Shown here piece by piece: positions 21,442-33,892 of a DNA stretch of 64,000 bases; the first letter of the stretch is position 1; every line of letters starts with the position of its first letter. The notes under the pieces were generated by a model. It was given only the letters and a program-made list of their open reading frames with translations. It ran no database searches and was not told the origin of the DNA. The translations under genes were made by a program, and so were the position numbers. Source of the stretch: Botrytis cinerea B05.10 (Eukaryota > Ascomycota > Leotiomycetes > Helotiales > Sclerotiniaceae); contig NC_037312.1 in NCBI RefSeq assembly GCF_000143535.2, positions 186,001 through 250,000 on the forward strand, in the 5' to 3' direction.

Positions 21442-23550
21442 AATTCAACTTCAAAAAATGCTCGTCGATACTGCCGAATTGTCAAAGTTGAGTGACACAC
21501 GTGATGTCATTAGAGCCCGTGGTTTAGCCGATCATCTGACATCAGTTGAACAATCTATTGGTCTCACAGTCTAATTGAAACACAAGAGGCACATCGACGA
21601 CGACAGTCTGGTTCTTACGACCTATTGTGACTAATTTAATTGATGATTTAGATCAAAATAGGCCAGAACCCTGTTACCGTCTCCCAATATCTCCAGTATA
21701 TGCTAACACTTGGTTTTTCACAAGCTTTCCATCCTCAGGTCTCCACATAAGCCAACCGCGCGATATGGCTCTGGCGCGATAGGTTAACTTCCTTCAATCC
21801 GCGAGTTATTCTTCATCGCCTTTTGTGGCAATTGGTACCTCAAGGAAGAAAAGGCGAGCAATAACCAATTCATAAGCCTTATATAATTCATATTCGTCAT
21901 CAGTTGATTCGATTCGACGAACACCTCAAGTTCCATTTCGCCTGCAAGCTTCCAACACCATTACATCATAAGAGTCCTCTTTCCTTTACGACAATGCACT
22001 GGATCTACAAAGCATTCACTCAGGAAAGAGATCTGGGGATCGAATCAGGAATCATTCGACACAAGCTATAATATGTTTTATGAATGATTAGAGAGAAGCA
22101 GGTCTTCCCTACGCGAGTGCGGACGGCTCATGACCGAAGAGCGACCTGCAAAAAAGATTTCAAAAAGATGGTCAGAAATCGTTTCCAGTGGAGCTGTTTG
22201 TCATGTACATTTGGAGCCAGCATTCGGGAGACTTTTCCCCAATAGTTTTCAATATTTCTAAGAGTTTCCATCTGCTTATGGTCCTAACCTGTCAAGATAT
22301 GAACATGATGATTCATTTTGTATACAATTATACAGGTTCTTACCATATAAGCATTTATTGTTCTATCGAAGCTATTTAATCAATGGGTATGTAAAAGTAA
22401 CCAATCATACTCTGGGCATGTCTCATCCATATCTTTCCCCGTCTAGAATCTAGAATTCAATTCTCTTATGCCAAAAGTCACTGGGTATTGGTGTTGTAAC
22501 TATATCTCCATATCATTGTTTTCATCCGATTCATCCGATTCAATTACAATTTTAATGCTTTATTGATGATACACTTTCTTCGCCTGTCATGAATTGCATT
22601 TCTCTAAAAAAACAACGGCCTCCAGGTACAAAAATTGACAGACCGTTTTCTATGAACGGACGTCGATCCCCTCTTTTAGACCAGCAGAGCGCTGCATCAG
22701 ATCAAAATCTGATTTTTGAACGGTGAGTCTTCGAATCGGGGGTTTTTTTGAGCGATCGCGTTAAACTCGATATTATTATTGCTGCGCTCTATTTAGACTG
22801 CTATCAATTGTGATAATGGTAGGGCATATGCATTCAAATGCAAAAGTCCTCAAACCCCATTCTGCTAAGTTACTACTCCACAAGACAACGGTCAGTATTG
22901 CTTGCAGTACACTGAAAGAGCCCACCTCACGAATGATTTGAATTCTGCTCGACTCGTCCATCAAGAAACTCCAAAGCAAGTTATCACGTATGGAAGGATA
23001 AGTGGCTGAGAATTTCCTCGATTTCACTGATCTCGCTTGTCGTGATCATCCCTACCGGTCCTTCACATGTGAGACCATAAACCGCGGCAGACAAGGATAC
23101 TTCCCCAGATTACCCCGCAGACATGTGTTCCTGCAGCATGCTTAGCATGTTCATTCTTCATGATATCCGTCCGAAGATAAAATTAAGCGCACAATACTTT
23201 TGTTCCGATCGGAATTTGCAGGGAATTGGCTACGGGGTGGCTAGTCGTCGACCCTGTTTATTTGTATTTCCCCTCATCACATCATTACTGTTTATGATGA
23301 GCACCTGCCAATAAGTATCAAAGGATATCAATACGTCTAAAGTGCCTAAAAGCTGCAGGTATTTGTCGTGTAGTTGTTTGCCGATCGACATACATTGAGA
23401 CAGTGAGAGTTGACAATGCATTTATCCGATCTGGGATATATAATGCGGATACACATACACGTATAAATCATAGAGAATTTTCTGAAACCTATCCTCATCA
23501 TTGCCTGATTCTGATTCGTCATATACACACGCCCAAAATTCCCGTTCAAG
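21442..23550. other. Intergenic region, no gene supported
   Basis: About 2.1 kb between divergent genes (cyclophilin - and HsbA +). Frames at 22188-22379 and 22776-23027 show no motif. A TATA box for the HsbA gene sits near the right end (listed separately). Confidence 0.5.
23437..23444 (+). promoter_or_regulatory. Probable TATA box of hsbA gene
   Basis: TATATAAT lies 107-114 bases before the ATG at 23551, a normal distance for a fungal core promoter with a short leader. Confidence 0.5.
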
Positions 23551-24248
23551 ATGCGTTTCACTATTCTCCCATTGTTCTTTCTCGCCTCCAAAGTCCTTTG
23601 CGATGGCCAAGCAATCGTAGATGCCATTTCAGAAATCTCAAATACAACCACTTCTCTCAACCAAACCGTCTCTAGTGTATGTCTCCTGTTCATTCTCGCT
23701 CTTCCCACCATGATCGTGTCCCATCGATCCATCCAACTAACCCTCTTCATCTTTCCCCCCCAGTGGTCCGGCAGCCTCCTAACCTCCTTCCCCATCGTCA
23801 CCCTCTCCGCTAAACTCCTCATCGACATCAACACCGGCACCTGGGTTGCTTCTTCCTCCGCAAATCTCACTTTAATCGAAACCATCACCATCGCCACCGC
23901 GACCCAAAACCTCGTCACCGTCGTAGAGGAAACTCTCGACACGATCGTATCTGCGAAACCAAAATTCGACAAGCTACTTTTCAGTCCGCTGATCTTGTTA
24001 AATTTGGTAGAGGAGCAGAGTGCGACGGATAAGTTTAGCGCAAAGATCATTGAGAAGATTCCCGCAGCTTTTCAGGAAACGGCGAGGTTTGTTGGATTTT
24101 ATTTTATATTATGTTGCTGATGTTGTGTTTTTTTTTTCTTTTTTTTTTTTTTTTTTTTTGGAAAGCTTGGAAACTGATTTTTATTAGAACTATTGTGGCG
24201 CCTGTTGATACGGCATTTGATGCGGCCATTGCGGATTATAAGTTATAA
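23551..24248 (+). CDS. hsbA: Hydrophobic surface-binding protein A (HsbA) family
   Basis: Three exons (23551-23676, 23764-24086, 24188-24248) give 169 residues. A signal peptide (MRFTILPLFFLASKVLCDG) is followed by the HsbA all-helical domain: AIVDAISEISNTTTSLNQTVSS, WSGSLLTSFPIVTLSAKLLIDINTGT, and the closing TIVAPVDTAFDAAIADYKL. The Ala/Val/Thr-rich repeat of short helices is typical. HsbA proteins are secreted, adsorb to hydrophobic surfaces and can recruit cutinase-like esterases; relatives occur as cell-wall galactomannoproteins. Intron 1 (87 bases) has no stop and keeps frame, so retention would insert 29 mostly hydrophobic residues. Intron 2 contains a long poly-T run. It is convergent with the Kre9-like gene. 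Confidence 0.88.
24128..24159. repeat. Poly-T tract inside HsbA intron 2
   Basis: A run of roughly 30 T interrupted by one C lies inside the second intron (24087-24187). The intron is at the long end for this window because of it. Confidence 0.85.
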
Positions 24249-24596
24249 GGGAATCAATGACGATTGAAAGACTGGTGATTGTTAAATTAGGAGTGGGAAA
24301 TCGGGTGCGAAAAAGGGAGTGGAGAAAAGCTGGGGGACTAAGCGGTGTTTGCAGACTTCTCGAGTCAAGCAGGAATCTAACGATGAACACTGGGGTGCGA
24401 TTGAGATACTATCGATTATCTTGACTAGGAAGCTGCATATGAATGGTAATAAATATTATCTCTGATACGATGCGTGATCACAAACCCAAATAAACGTGGA
24501 TAGGAAACTCCTATTCGGCACTCGCAGGACCCAGCCTCTAGAATTCCACCATCATTTGCATAAACCTCGCATCCATACTTGATCAATGGACTTAGT

Positions 24597-25698
24597 TTAT
24601 ATTCCAATAATATTAACATTATCTCTTACATTAAACCGATGGCCAATTTTTCCTTCCCCATAGATCGTCCCCGAGTTCCCAACATCCAACTCTCGAGGTT
24701 CGACCAGCTCTTCTACATCTCCCAATCCCAATCCCAGCCCTGCATCCATTTCTCTCGTCTTGCGTCTTTCTTTCCGCTCATCTATCCCATTTCCACTTTT
24801 CACATCCCTTCCACCAAAATACGCATCCATTTCCACTGGCTCCGCATTAACACTGACATGTTTCTTCTTCACCAGATCAACATACGATCTCGTCGCAGCC
24901 TCTGACTCAGTAGGTAGTTCGGGTTGAAATTGACGTTCTCCATCCCATGAATCGTTATCGTCTGCGATTTCCTTCGTGGTGAGTTGTCTCTTTGTTCGAG
25001 GCGTGGTTGCGAGATAGCGGCGACGCCGGATGAGTATAAAGGCAATGACCATAATGAGGGTTACTCCGAGGATTATGCTGACGGAGATGCTGATTTTAAT
25101 GGTGTTTGTCAGGGAATTAGATGAATTGGATGCGGGCTGAGCGCTCATTGAAGAACTCGAAGCTGAGGCTGCTTCCCCATTTGCTGCAGTAGGGGTAGAT
25201 GTTCCAGTGGGTGAGGTGGTTGAATTTATGCCGATCGAACTAGCCTGATTATTACTTGCGCTGCTTGTATTGGTAGAAGAGCTAACAGGCATCTGGCCGA
25301 GCGTAAATGTTGGGCTGTCTACTTCAGGCTGAGTATTGTCTAAAGGGACCCAATATATCTTATAAACTCCAGCTTGAAGTGAATTATTTGGAGTCCAAAG
25401 TAATGAATTTCCCGATGTTGCAACTGGCATTTCTACAGTCAGTCCTGTGTAATATATTGATGATGCCGGCTTATAACACACCTCCTATCGATATCGCGCC
25501 GGCTAGCGAAACACTTTCATTATAATATTGAACGGGTGCTAAATGGAGAGTAACGGAGCCGGTTGCATCAACCCAGGTAATCGTAAATTGGTGTCCTATT
25601 ACGGGATTAAACGCCGGATTTGTGAATTGAAATGAATAAACTAGGCTTGCAAATCCAAGCAATATTAATTGCAAAGAAACATTGTGAAATACCCGCAT
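24597..25698 (-). CDS. Kre9/Knh1-like Ser/Thr-rich single-span cell-surface protein
   Basis: Two exons (25698-25482, 25444-24597) give 354 residues. Residues 1-23 (MRVFHNVSLQLILLGFASLVYS) are a signal peptide. An Ig-like Kre9/Knh1-type domain follows: FTNPAFNPVIGHQFTITWVDA, GSVTLHLAPVQYYNES, then SLLWTPNNSLQAGVYKIYWV at its end. A Ser/Thr/Asn-rich mucin-like stalk runs to about 180. The membrane span is IKISISVSIILGVTLIMVIAFILI, closed by RRRR. The cytoplasmic tail of about 150 residues includes STRSYVDLVKKKHVSVNAEPVEMDAYFGG-like text seen in fungal relatives. It is probably a plasma-membrane wall-associated sensor-type protein. ATG 25698 is chosen because it begins the signal peptide; the open frame upstream would destroy it. 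The intron is only 37 bases, unusually short. Confidence 0.8.
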
Positions 25699-28600
25699 AG
25701 CGAATGCTACACGGAAAAGAGATAGGAAAACAAAAGAGTGACGACAACAAAACCTGGAGAGTACTAAACTCAACTTTAGGTTCTTATATTTGTTTACATC
25801 CTTGGGATTTTTCGGGGCAAGGCCAAGCCGGTGTAGTATTTTGGAGCCACTTATGGCGGTGCATGACATGACAATCCTTTTGAAATCATGGCCAACCACG
25901 ATGCAATGGATTTATGACATGCGCTCTGCGAACCATTAAAACATTGGGGAAGAACAGAGAGTGGTGTCAAATATTTTAGAGTTGTGTAGGAATATACCGT
26001 TAAAGCCACAAAAGGAACATAGGAAATTAGTGAAGTAAGATTGGCAGGCTACGCTTCTCGTTTAATCCTCTGGTTCATCTCGTTACTGCAGCATGCTGAC
26101 GTAAATAGAACATTTGCGGGTGCATAAGGCTAGAATGTAAGACGCATAAAATGAAGGGATTTGAGTGTAAGAATTGTAAAGTAGAATGTTAACAGAAAAT
26201 AAGAAATCTGCTTCACCTCCTATGATTCTGTGCCTCGCGAGTGAGCTTTTGTTGAATTTTACAGAACAGACTTCACATGTTTATACAACTAATTAGGTGT
26301 ACAGTGAACACCATGTAGTCAGACATATAGGCAATCAAAGCGGTAATAGAATTATATAAGAATCTTCAATAGTTGAGAAGTTTGTTATCAGATTAAAATA
26401 CTCAAGAGGAGTGATGAGTAAGATGAGGATTTGTTCCTACCTGTGTAAGCTCGATCACGTGAAATCCACTTGACGCACCCAATAAGCCATTTGAAGATGC
26501 TAGTTCAATAACCTGGAATAGTTATAGATAAACTCAAACGATCAAGCTTTATTCTATGAGTTCCACTTGCACAATTGAGTCCAATTTTGTGAAATATTTG
26601 AGGTCTACTTAGACACCGACCAATCATATCTTCGATTCGACATCACGTGGTCAGTCAAATTGAGAAGGGAATCAAAATGGGAACATGAGAGGAAATGATC
26701 TTCCGATAAAGCACACTAAGTCTCAATGTCCATGCTATTTTCCCTCAACGTTCGAAGAGAGACCTTTGGAGCTTGGATTCTAACATTCCATTGATACAAT
26801 GACCAATTGACTGCTTGATGAGCTCTGGTGAAGTTTCTGAATAATTTGTAGCTCGAGCAAATCTTTTCCCCACAGAATAGGGTGCTAGATTCGGGATTCC
26901 AAGACATAAAGATCAGTGATGAGATGTAAATCAGCAGGATGCTTGGATCAGGAGACTAAGAGCTTTTGCATGGCTGCGGTAATGATAATATTCCAGTGAT
27001 GATTCAATCAAAGTCTCTCCAGAGACTGATTTTTTAATCTCATGACTGTGGTAGAACAGAAGACAAACTCCATGAGTTTGGAATCAAGGGTTGAAATTTG
27101 TAACTCGGTCTCTTTTTGGAACGATACATGATTTTGAGTGGTAGAAAATCGGCGAGCACAAGTATGCAGACATGTTTGAGCTACACGACAAGAAGCGAAT
27201 TAATCTACAAATTTGACAAGAAATATTAGGGATGTTCAATCCACAATAACAAAACATATATCGGCAATGAAAAGACTCGTCCGAAGGCCCTCGTGAAGAA
27301 AGTGAAGAACGAATGCCATGAACTTAAGCATTGGGGGATGATCACCCCTCCACGCCTGTCTTATAGTTTCCTTCCCCCCACCAGAGTTAGAAAAAGAGTA
27401 CTGTCATCCGGCAGCATCAGGATTTGTAGTGTTTTGAATCGTCTCGCAAACCATTCATGATCAGTGGAGTGAAGTTTGTTTGTGGACCACCACTTGGTGC
27501 AGCTGCGTACATGTCTGAGCATAGAGGAACCATAATCCCATTTATTTGCTTTCACTACACGAGTGAAGAGACTTCTTGACAGACGTAAAATTGCCTGAGA
27601 AATCTTGAACTAATGTTCAGAATAGGTTCTTGACGCTTCATTGTTGATATTGGAGGAATTTTCGAGATGTGCATTGAAGTGGAAGAGCGATTGATGTTCA
27701 GGCATCAAAAATGGGCTAAGGATTGTACGACCGAACGCCAAGATCCAACTGGGTAAGCTTAACACCTGTGGACTCTTTATACATCATGAGAAGAAGGATT
27801 TTAACAACAATTTATGTTAATTATACAACACGAAAGAATGGCAACACAAGGAACTTTGCATATTCCAGGTAAATAATACCTATGCAGCCATTCCGATCTA
27901 TTCTGTATTTGAAAGTGTATGACGCCTCACAGTAAGTCTTGTCTTGAATTTGCATGTGCTAGTTTTGGAACGTACCAGCTCTTCCACTCGAACAACAGTC
28001 ACCTCGAACATATTCGCCCTCGGTTACATCGCACGCAGACACCGATTTTCAATTGAGATGGCCGTTACGAGACTGCGCACACAATTGCGCGAGTTCACTT
28101 GACGTTCGACGACTCGTCCTCCCGATACCAACCCGATGAGATGTACGCTTGGTGGGCTGGACAATAGGTTCAGTCAGATGCGATGAGAAGATGTCAAGTT
28201 CAGATCGGCAAACGAAGTCGCTCATGTGGCAGACCTCAACTCGGGAAACGAGGAAGGAATAACTCTGTTCTGATCAATCCACAACCTGTCTTGTCCGTGG
28301 CTCAATTGGTCTGTCGAGAGCAGGCAGTTGGGATTTTCGATAATCGGACTTCCACTCGAAATTGTTTACATGCAGAGGATACAAAATGATACACACCCAG
28401 CTTCCAATCACATTCGCGGTATGCTGGGGGGAGGGGAATCCGAATGACCTCAGCGAAAGGACCAGAATACTTGTGCTGGGACAGATCGGTTGATATTACT
28501 GGATATCCATGAATTCGCTTTGGCGCAAGGTTTGCGAATAGCTTCACGGTGTTCCTCATATTTTGATATAAAGGGCGCAGACACCACAAGCAAGGGCGCT

Positions 28601-29232
28601 GGTGGTCTTATATGTGTGTGGCACTTCCGAGATGTTGTTTTCTCACAAATGGCGTCCTCCGGTATATTCTTACGTGTGTAGGTGGTCAAGGTAAGTGGAG
28701 GGAAGATGTTGTCGACTTTGGGGGGGAATTCATATGGCTCATACAGAAACTCGACACAGTCAAGATTATATCCTTAGGTATTGATGGTCGCTACACTTAT
28801 TAACTGTAAAAGATATCAGATCTTGAATCTTGTAGGGCCGGCCTTATCGGAGTTGGCTGCCACAACATACTATCAAGCTTTTCACATCAATCATGTATTT
28901 ATCAACGCTCAAGAGAGAGCAGGAACTTCTTCAAAGTTCGAAACAAAAATAGAATTCAATCAAGAACATTAAATAATTAATTTTCACCATCTTCATTGCC
29001 ATTTCAATTGCCAATTCGATTTCGTCCAGTGGAAAAATTCATGTTCCCCCAGAAAATTTGATGTTCAGGCACTCAGGCCATCACTAATAAGCGAGGGTTG
29101 AATTTCACACAAACCCTTTAGCGCCTCAAGAATATTCGAGTGGAAACTCTATCAACTTGAGAAATTTCACCGACGTCGACAACTTGTAAATTTAACCACC
29201 ACCGCCAACTCCACAAATCAGCCATCGCAATC
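25699..29232. other. 3.5 kb gene-poor divergent interval
   Basis: Lies between the Kre9-like gene (-) and rps5 (+). The longest frames (28302-28589 on -, 28183-28389 on +) overlap antisense and have no motif. No transposon ends, tRNA or long repeats were seen by eye. The immediate rps5 upstream region is rich in CA/CT tracts. Purpose unknown. Confidence 0.5.
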
Positions 29233-30114
29233 ATGTCTGAAGGAGAAATCGAAGTCGAGGCCGTTTCCGGCTACCAAGTGCTCCCAAAGGAGGTCACTGA
29301 GGAGATTGGAAGCATCAAGGTACAACTCAATTGAAATTTATCGATAATGGGGAATATGGAAGCTGACAATTTGCAGCTTTTCAACAAATGGAGCTACGAG
29401 GATGTTGAGATTCGCGACATCTCTTTGACGTAAGAACACCCAATGCGAAATTTATATGGAGGAGAAAAGGATGGAAATGGAAAACATTCGACACTTGTTT
29501 TGGATGAGGGGAATTATAGGAAGAGCCAAAGGCTAATGCGATATTTTTTCAACAGCGATTACATTCAAATCAGAGCCCCAGTCTACATCTCCCACTCCGC
29601 CGGTCGTTATGCGCAAAAGAGATTCAGAAAGGCCAACTGCCCAATCATTGAGCGTCTCACCAACTCCTTGATGATGAACGGTCGCAACAACGGAAAGAAG
29701 CTCATGGCTGTCCGCATTGTTGCCCACGCCTTCGAGATCGTACGTCCGACCACATTGTGACACATTTGCAGGAAATTCTAACAGTCAAAATTATAGATCC
29801 ACATCATGACCGACCAAAACCCAATCCAAGTTGCCGTTGATGCTATCGTCAACTGCGGTCCTCGCGAAGATTCCACCCGTATCGGATCTGCCGGTACCGT
29901 CCGTCGTCAAGCCGTCGATGTCTCCCCTCTCCGCCGTGTCAACCAAGCCATTGCTCTCCTTACCATCGGTGCCCGTGAAGCTTCATTCAGAAACGTCAAG
30001 TCCATTGCTGAGTGCTTGGCTGAAGAATTGATCAACGCTGCTAAGGGAAGCAGCAACTCCTACGCCATCAAGAAGAAGGATGAGTTGGAGCGTGTCGCCA
30101 AGAGCAATCGTTAA
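29233..30114 (+). CDS. rps5: 40S ribosomal protein uS7 (Rps5)
   Basis: Four exons (29233-29319, 29377-29429, 29556-29739, 29797-30114) give 213 residues. This is the eukaryotic uS7 protein of the small-subunit head, which binds 18S rRNA near the mRNA exit and E site. The family blocks are clear: [109 protein letters not shown] and the C-terminal [18 protein letters not shown]. Length matches filamentous fungal orthologues. Three introns crowd into the first half, as in many fungal ribosomal protein genes. Confidence 0.98.
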
Positions 30115-32985
30115 ATGGTTATATTCGGGGATTTTCTGTGGGGTGTTTCAATTTGCATTATGGATGGATGGGCGATTGGCTGCATTTCTGTCACATAAAC
30201 GACTTTTATGAATGCAAAAAGTCATGACACAACCGGAATAATGGATATATGCATTCAGTGATTTTGTGCCATCGGTTCAAGTGCACAAATTTGTATGGGA
30301 CCATGAGCCTAGGATGGCTGTAAGGGCTGATCATATGCCATCTGGTGATTCTACAGAATTTTGATACCTCCAGATACAAAAGCAAATTTGATGAACAAAT
30401 CCCGCACACTCTAAAACTCCACAAGTGACATGTACGATGATTGACAAATGTTGCTAACAAACTCACAGCCAGGCCGCTTCAGTTTTACACCTCGATTTAT
30501 GCTTCCCGGAGTCTTCCACCTGCACTTCCTGCTTGTATGAAGTTTCCAAGGAGTTGACTTCTAAGCTGTGTCTAATTTCCTTTCAAGACTTGCCAGTAAA
30601 AGTGACACTGGAGAAAACTGGCTATTCCTTTCACTCTGCTTGGCGTATGGTAGTTTCAACCTAGAGATGCAGTGCTCTCAAGAGCCAAAGACCCCTCGCC
30701 TTGACAATGTAGTAGCCTCGCTACATCGGGACCACTACCGCCCAACTCTCAATTTCGATTCATCAATAATCGGTAGTTGATGATTCGTTCCTACGTAGAA
30801 TTCCATCATTTTGCGCGCTTCAAGCAGCAGGGTTCTTGGATTGTTGGGGACGATGAGTACACCGTTGCTGGGCATGAGAGTGAGGGATTGATGACTTAAC
30901 GAGTTGAGTGTGTGGAGAATGGGCGTTATGGAAGGGGGGTAGACATTTTCATTCAAGTAGGTGGTTGAATTTTATATTGACGTACTGCAATGGATGCAAA
31001 TAAACGTACATTGATTCCACAACGGTTTTATGAACAACACTCCTGGATTGATATGTAATGATCCAGTGCACGCTGAAAATCTCTTTGCATTCTTTATGTT
31101 TTTATCGATACACCAACGAACGCATCTCATTTGTGATTGTACACGAATAATTAAAGTTGTAGCTTGTGTTCTCGTGGGGTGTTGTGAATACCTAGTCTTG
31201 GGGGGGCTCATCGATTGACTATGATATTCAACTGGACTGCTTCTCCTCCCTCCCTCTCTTCTCTTCTTCTACCCTGCAGAACATTTACGTCACAAATACA
31301 TACATGTATACATCGCATTTCACTCTCAACGCCGTGCAACTGATACCTGCCTGACCCTCTCCCTCCCCAATCCTTTCCCATCATAAAATGTGGCGAAAAG
31401 TTGAGCAAGACCTGGAATATAATATGAAGTTCGTCAACATTCTAGAAATTATTTTGCAGATCAATTGACCTTCATTTCCTGGGTTTGCTTGCAAGAACTA
31501 CCTACACAGTGCTGCTTCATGACATTCTGACAAAACAAACAAACAAACAAACATAACACCTCGGGTTCATGAAGGGATGTGAGAGTTGCCCAGGTGGGTT
31601 TGGAATGAGAGGGAGTGAGTAGATTTCGGGGGTTCATAGGATGTTTTTATATTCACGGATGTTTATTCGCATGGGAAAATGCCTTTGGAGATATTTTCTT
31701 CCTGTGTTCTCGTTCCGTGTTCTTCAAACTGCATACCTATCTATGTGTTTTCATGTCTGAAATCCAAGACCATGTCTGTATTCTACATTGAATCCAAACT
31801 GTATCGTTCATCTGGACGGGATGGAGCAAGTATCATATGCCGAATCATGTAGATTATACAAATCTGTTCGTTCCTTGTTGTGCGTGTTGACATTTCTAGG
31901 GTAGAGATTGAGAATTCGGGGTGGTGGGCTAAAGAGATGAGGCATAAGCAAATTAAGTTGAAGCAGGTGAACTCCCGAGATTGCGCACATAATACAGTGA
32001 GTGGTGCTCTGTGCGAGTTGAATATGTAGAGAACCAGAAGGGGACAGAGTAAAAATGGCGAGGGAGGAAGGTGTGCTGGGGTTTTTGAGTGTGTTCATGA
32101 GCAAAAATATGGTTGTGCCTTTGGCTATTCGGCATATTTGATCGATTCAAGTCTCTGACTTTGTATGAATACGGTATGCATATTCTCCTTCTAGCATGTA
32201 TCTCCCAGAGAGGATATCAAAGATTTGTCAGTGATTTGGATTGAATGAATTAGGAACTTATAACTTGAAATTGGGGTCATGGTTTGATTCTGATATATAC
32301 ACATCGGTGTATGACTTGGTTGTAGAGAAAGGATGAATATAAATGGCGTGAACTAAGTGCCTTTTATAAGATGCAGATACCTGGAATGAATTGGAAGGCA
32401 GAATAGAATGAGCATTTTTGATTTGCGTTGTGTGTAAGAGTGCTAATTGGTATTAGTGGTTTGAGGTGAGAGATTTCCATACCTTTTTCTATGAGGGAGG
32501 TCGTTTTTGAGTTGTTTGGCGACACGAAGAAATATCCTGAAGGAATCAGTGAGATTGTTAGGGATGTAAGCGGGTAAGTGATGGTTGTTCAGTGATTAAA
32601 GCTGGAGAGAATCGACGATGTGGAGGTGAGTACGTAGCAGGTTGTTGAATAGAGGTGAGGATGGGAAATGAATGTGTGATGTTAGTGAAAAGAGCAACAT
32701 ACTTGCCTGAGAGGGGGTTTCTAGCCTTTCCAGAAATCGTGTTGAATATCGCATTCAGATATTCAAGATATAACAATTCGAACGGACTGTTCAGAGATAT
32801 AAACCTCGATCATCAGATTTAGTACTCTGAAACTTGATGGATAAGAAGAGACATTTCATGAATCGCTATTGTGAATACAATAAAACAATACCCAATTTAT
32901 ACTACCATTATTTCGCTGGCAAAACTCCACGTGACAACTCGACAAGAAGAGAATCCGTTGCGAGACTTTATCTAACTCCCAGTAA
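30115..32985. other. 2.9 kb convergent gene-poor interval
   Basis: Between the 3' ends of rps5 (+) and the Zn2Cys6-like gene (-). Contains an (AAAC)n run at about 31531-31552 and no frame with a recognisable motif; the overlapping frames at 31808-32150 look like chance. Confidence 0.5.
31531..31552. repeat. Short (AAAC)n microsatellite
   Basis: About five tandem CAAA/AAAC tetramers in intergenic DNA. Confidence 0.85.
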
Positions 32986-33892
32986 TCACTTCTTCAATTG
33001 CTTCCCATGCAACCCTTCTGATTTCTCTCTGGGATCCATCTTGGTTTTGGTGGCGACTGCCTTCGATGCAACAGCTTTATCTAACCCAGTGACGTCCGCC
33101 TCTTTGCTTGTTGATAGATCCGGCACGCCTCTGTTTTTCTACATACTATTGATCAGCTTCAGTTCATATAGGTGAGCAGCTATTTGTATGTTGTTTGGAA
33201 TAATGAGTGACGTACTGGATAAATGCAGTCCACTTTTTTACCGGACATATTCAAATAAATACAATTGGAACACGGTGCGTGTTTGTCACAATTCTTCCCA
33301 CCCTTATCACAAGGGATACATGCAGCCAAAGAAGGAAGTTTCATCGAAGTCGAGAAAGAAGCCATCAGAGTTTCGTCAGGCTCGTCGGAATCCAGGAAAT
33401 TCTGTGCGGCAAAAGAGAGTCTTTCTGATACTGAGACATAGGCAGGTAGAGTTAGATCGGGTTCAGGATCTAAGAAATTCGACGCGGCAGATATTGTTTT
33501 TGAAATCGGATCAGAGGCTATCAGAGGTTCGCATTCGTTCGCTTCCTCGCCGTCCCAATTCTCGCGAGGGTCTAAAGAAAAACATTCCTTCAAAGGACTC
33601 TGAAATGGAGGCTGTATTGGACGATTATTGGCAATCGAATAAATGGACTTTAGAACATAGTTAGGAGGATGTGATAACTTAGGCCATCTTTTAGATGGGC
33701 TGATCGGACTGCAGTGCTTGTAGAGGTCTTCTGCGAAAGCATTTATGCTACAAGAATGATCCACAGAATGTGGAAATTCGAGAGCCAAATAATATATTTG
33801 AGTTCTGAAATACATACTAACTCATTGGAAAAGTCATCTTCATCCGGCTTTGAAAGGCTTTCCAGAAAGCGCTCGTATTCACCGTCCTCCAT
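32986..33892 (-). CDS. Small Zn2Cys6-like protein with acidic internal repeats (5' end uncertain)
   Basis: The firm part is a long exon (about 33815-33216) spliced across 33215-33139 to a final exon 33138-32986. It contains a Zn2Cys6-type cluster: CIPCDKGGKNCDKHAPCSNC, then a sixth Cys in DCIYP, with spacing C-x2-C-x6-C-x5-C-x2-C-x11-C. The basic run after the second Cys typical of DNA-binding family members is weak here. Before it lie two acidic repeats of about 27 residues (ASNFLDPEPDLTL and AAQNFLDSDEPDETL). The last 50 residues are Lys-rich. A likely N-terminal exon starts at 33892 (MEDGEYERFLESLSKPDEDD), followed by GTATGT at 33817, but I could not fix its acceptor; alternatively translation begins at 33815. 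No fungal-TF middle homology domain is present, so a regulator role is only possible. Confidence 0.55.

Noticed and set aside
31808..32150. Overlapping His/Thr/Pro-rich minus-strand frames
   Set aside because: Two frames compete over the same DNA, and neither has a plausible start context or motif.
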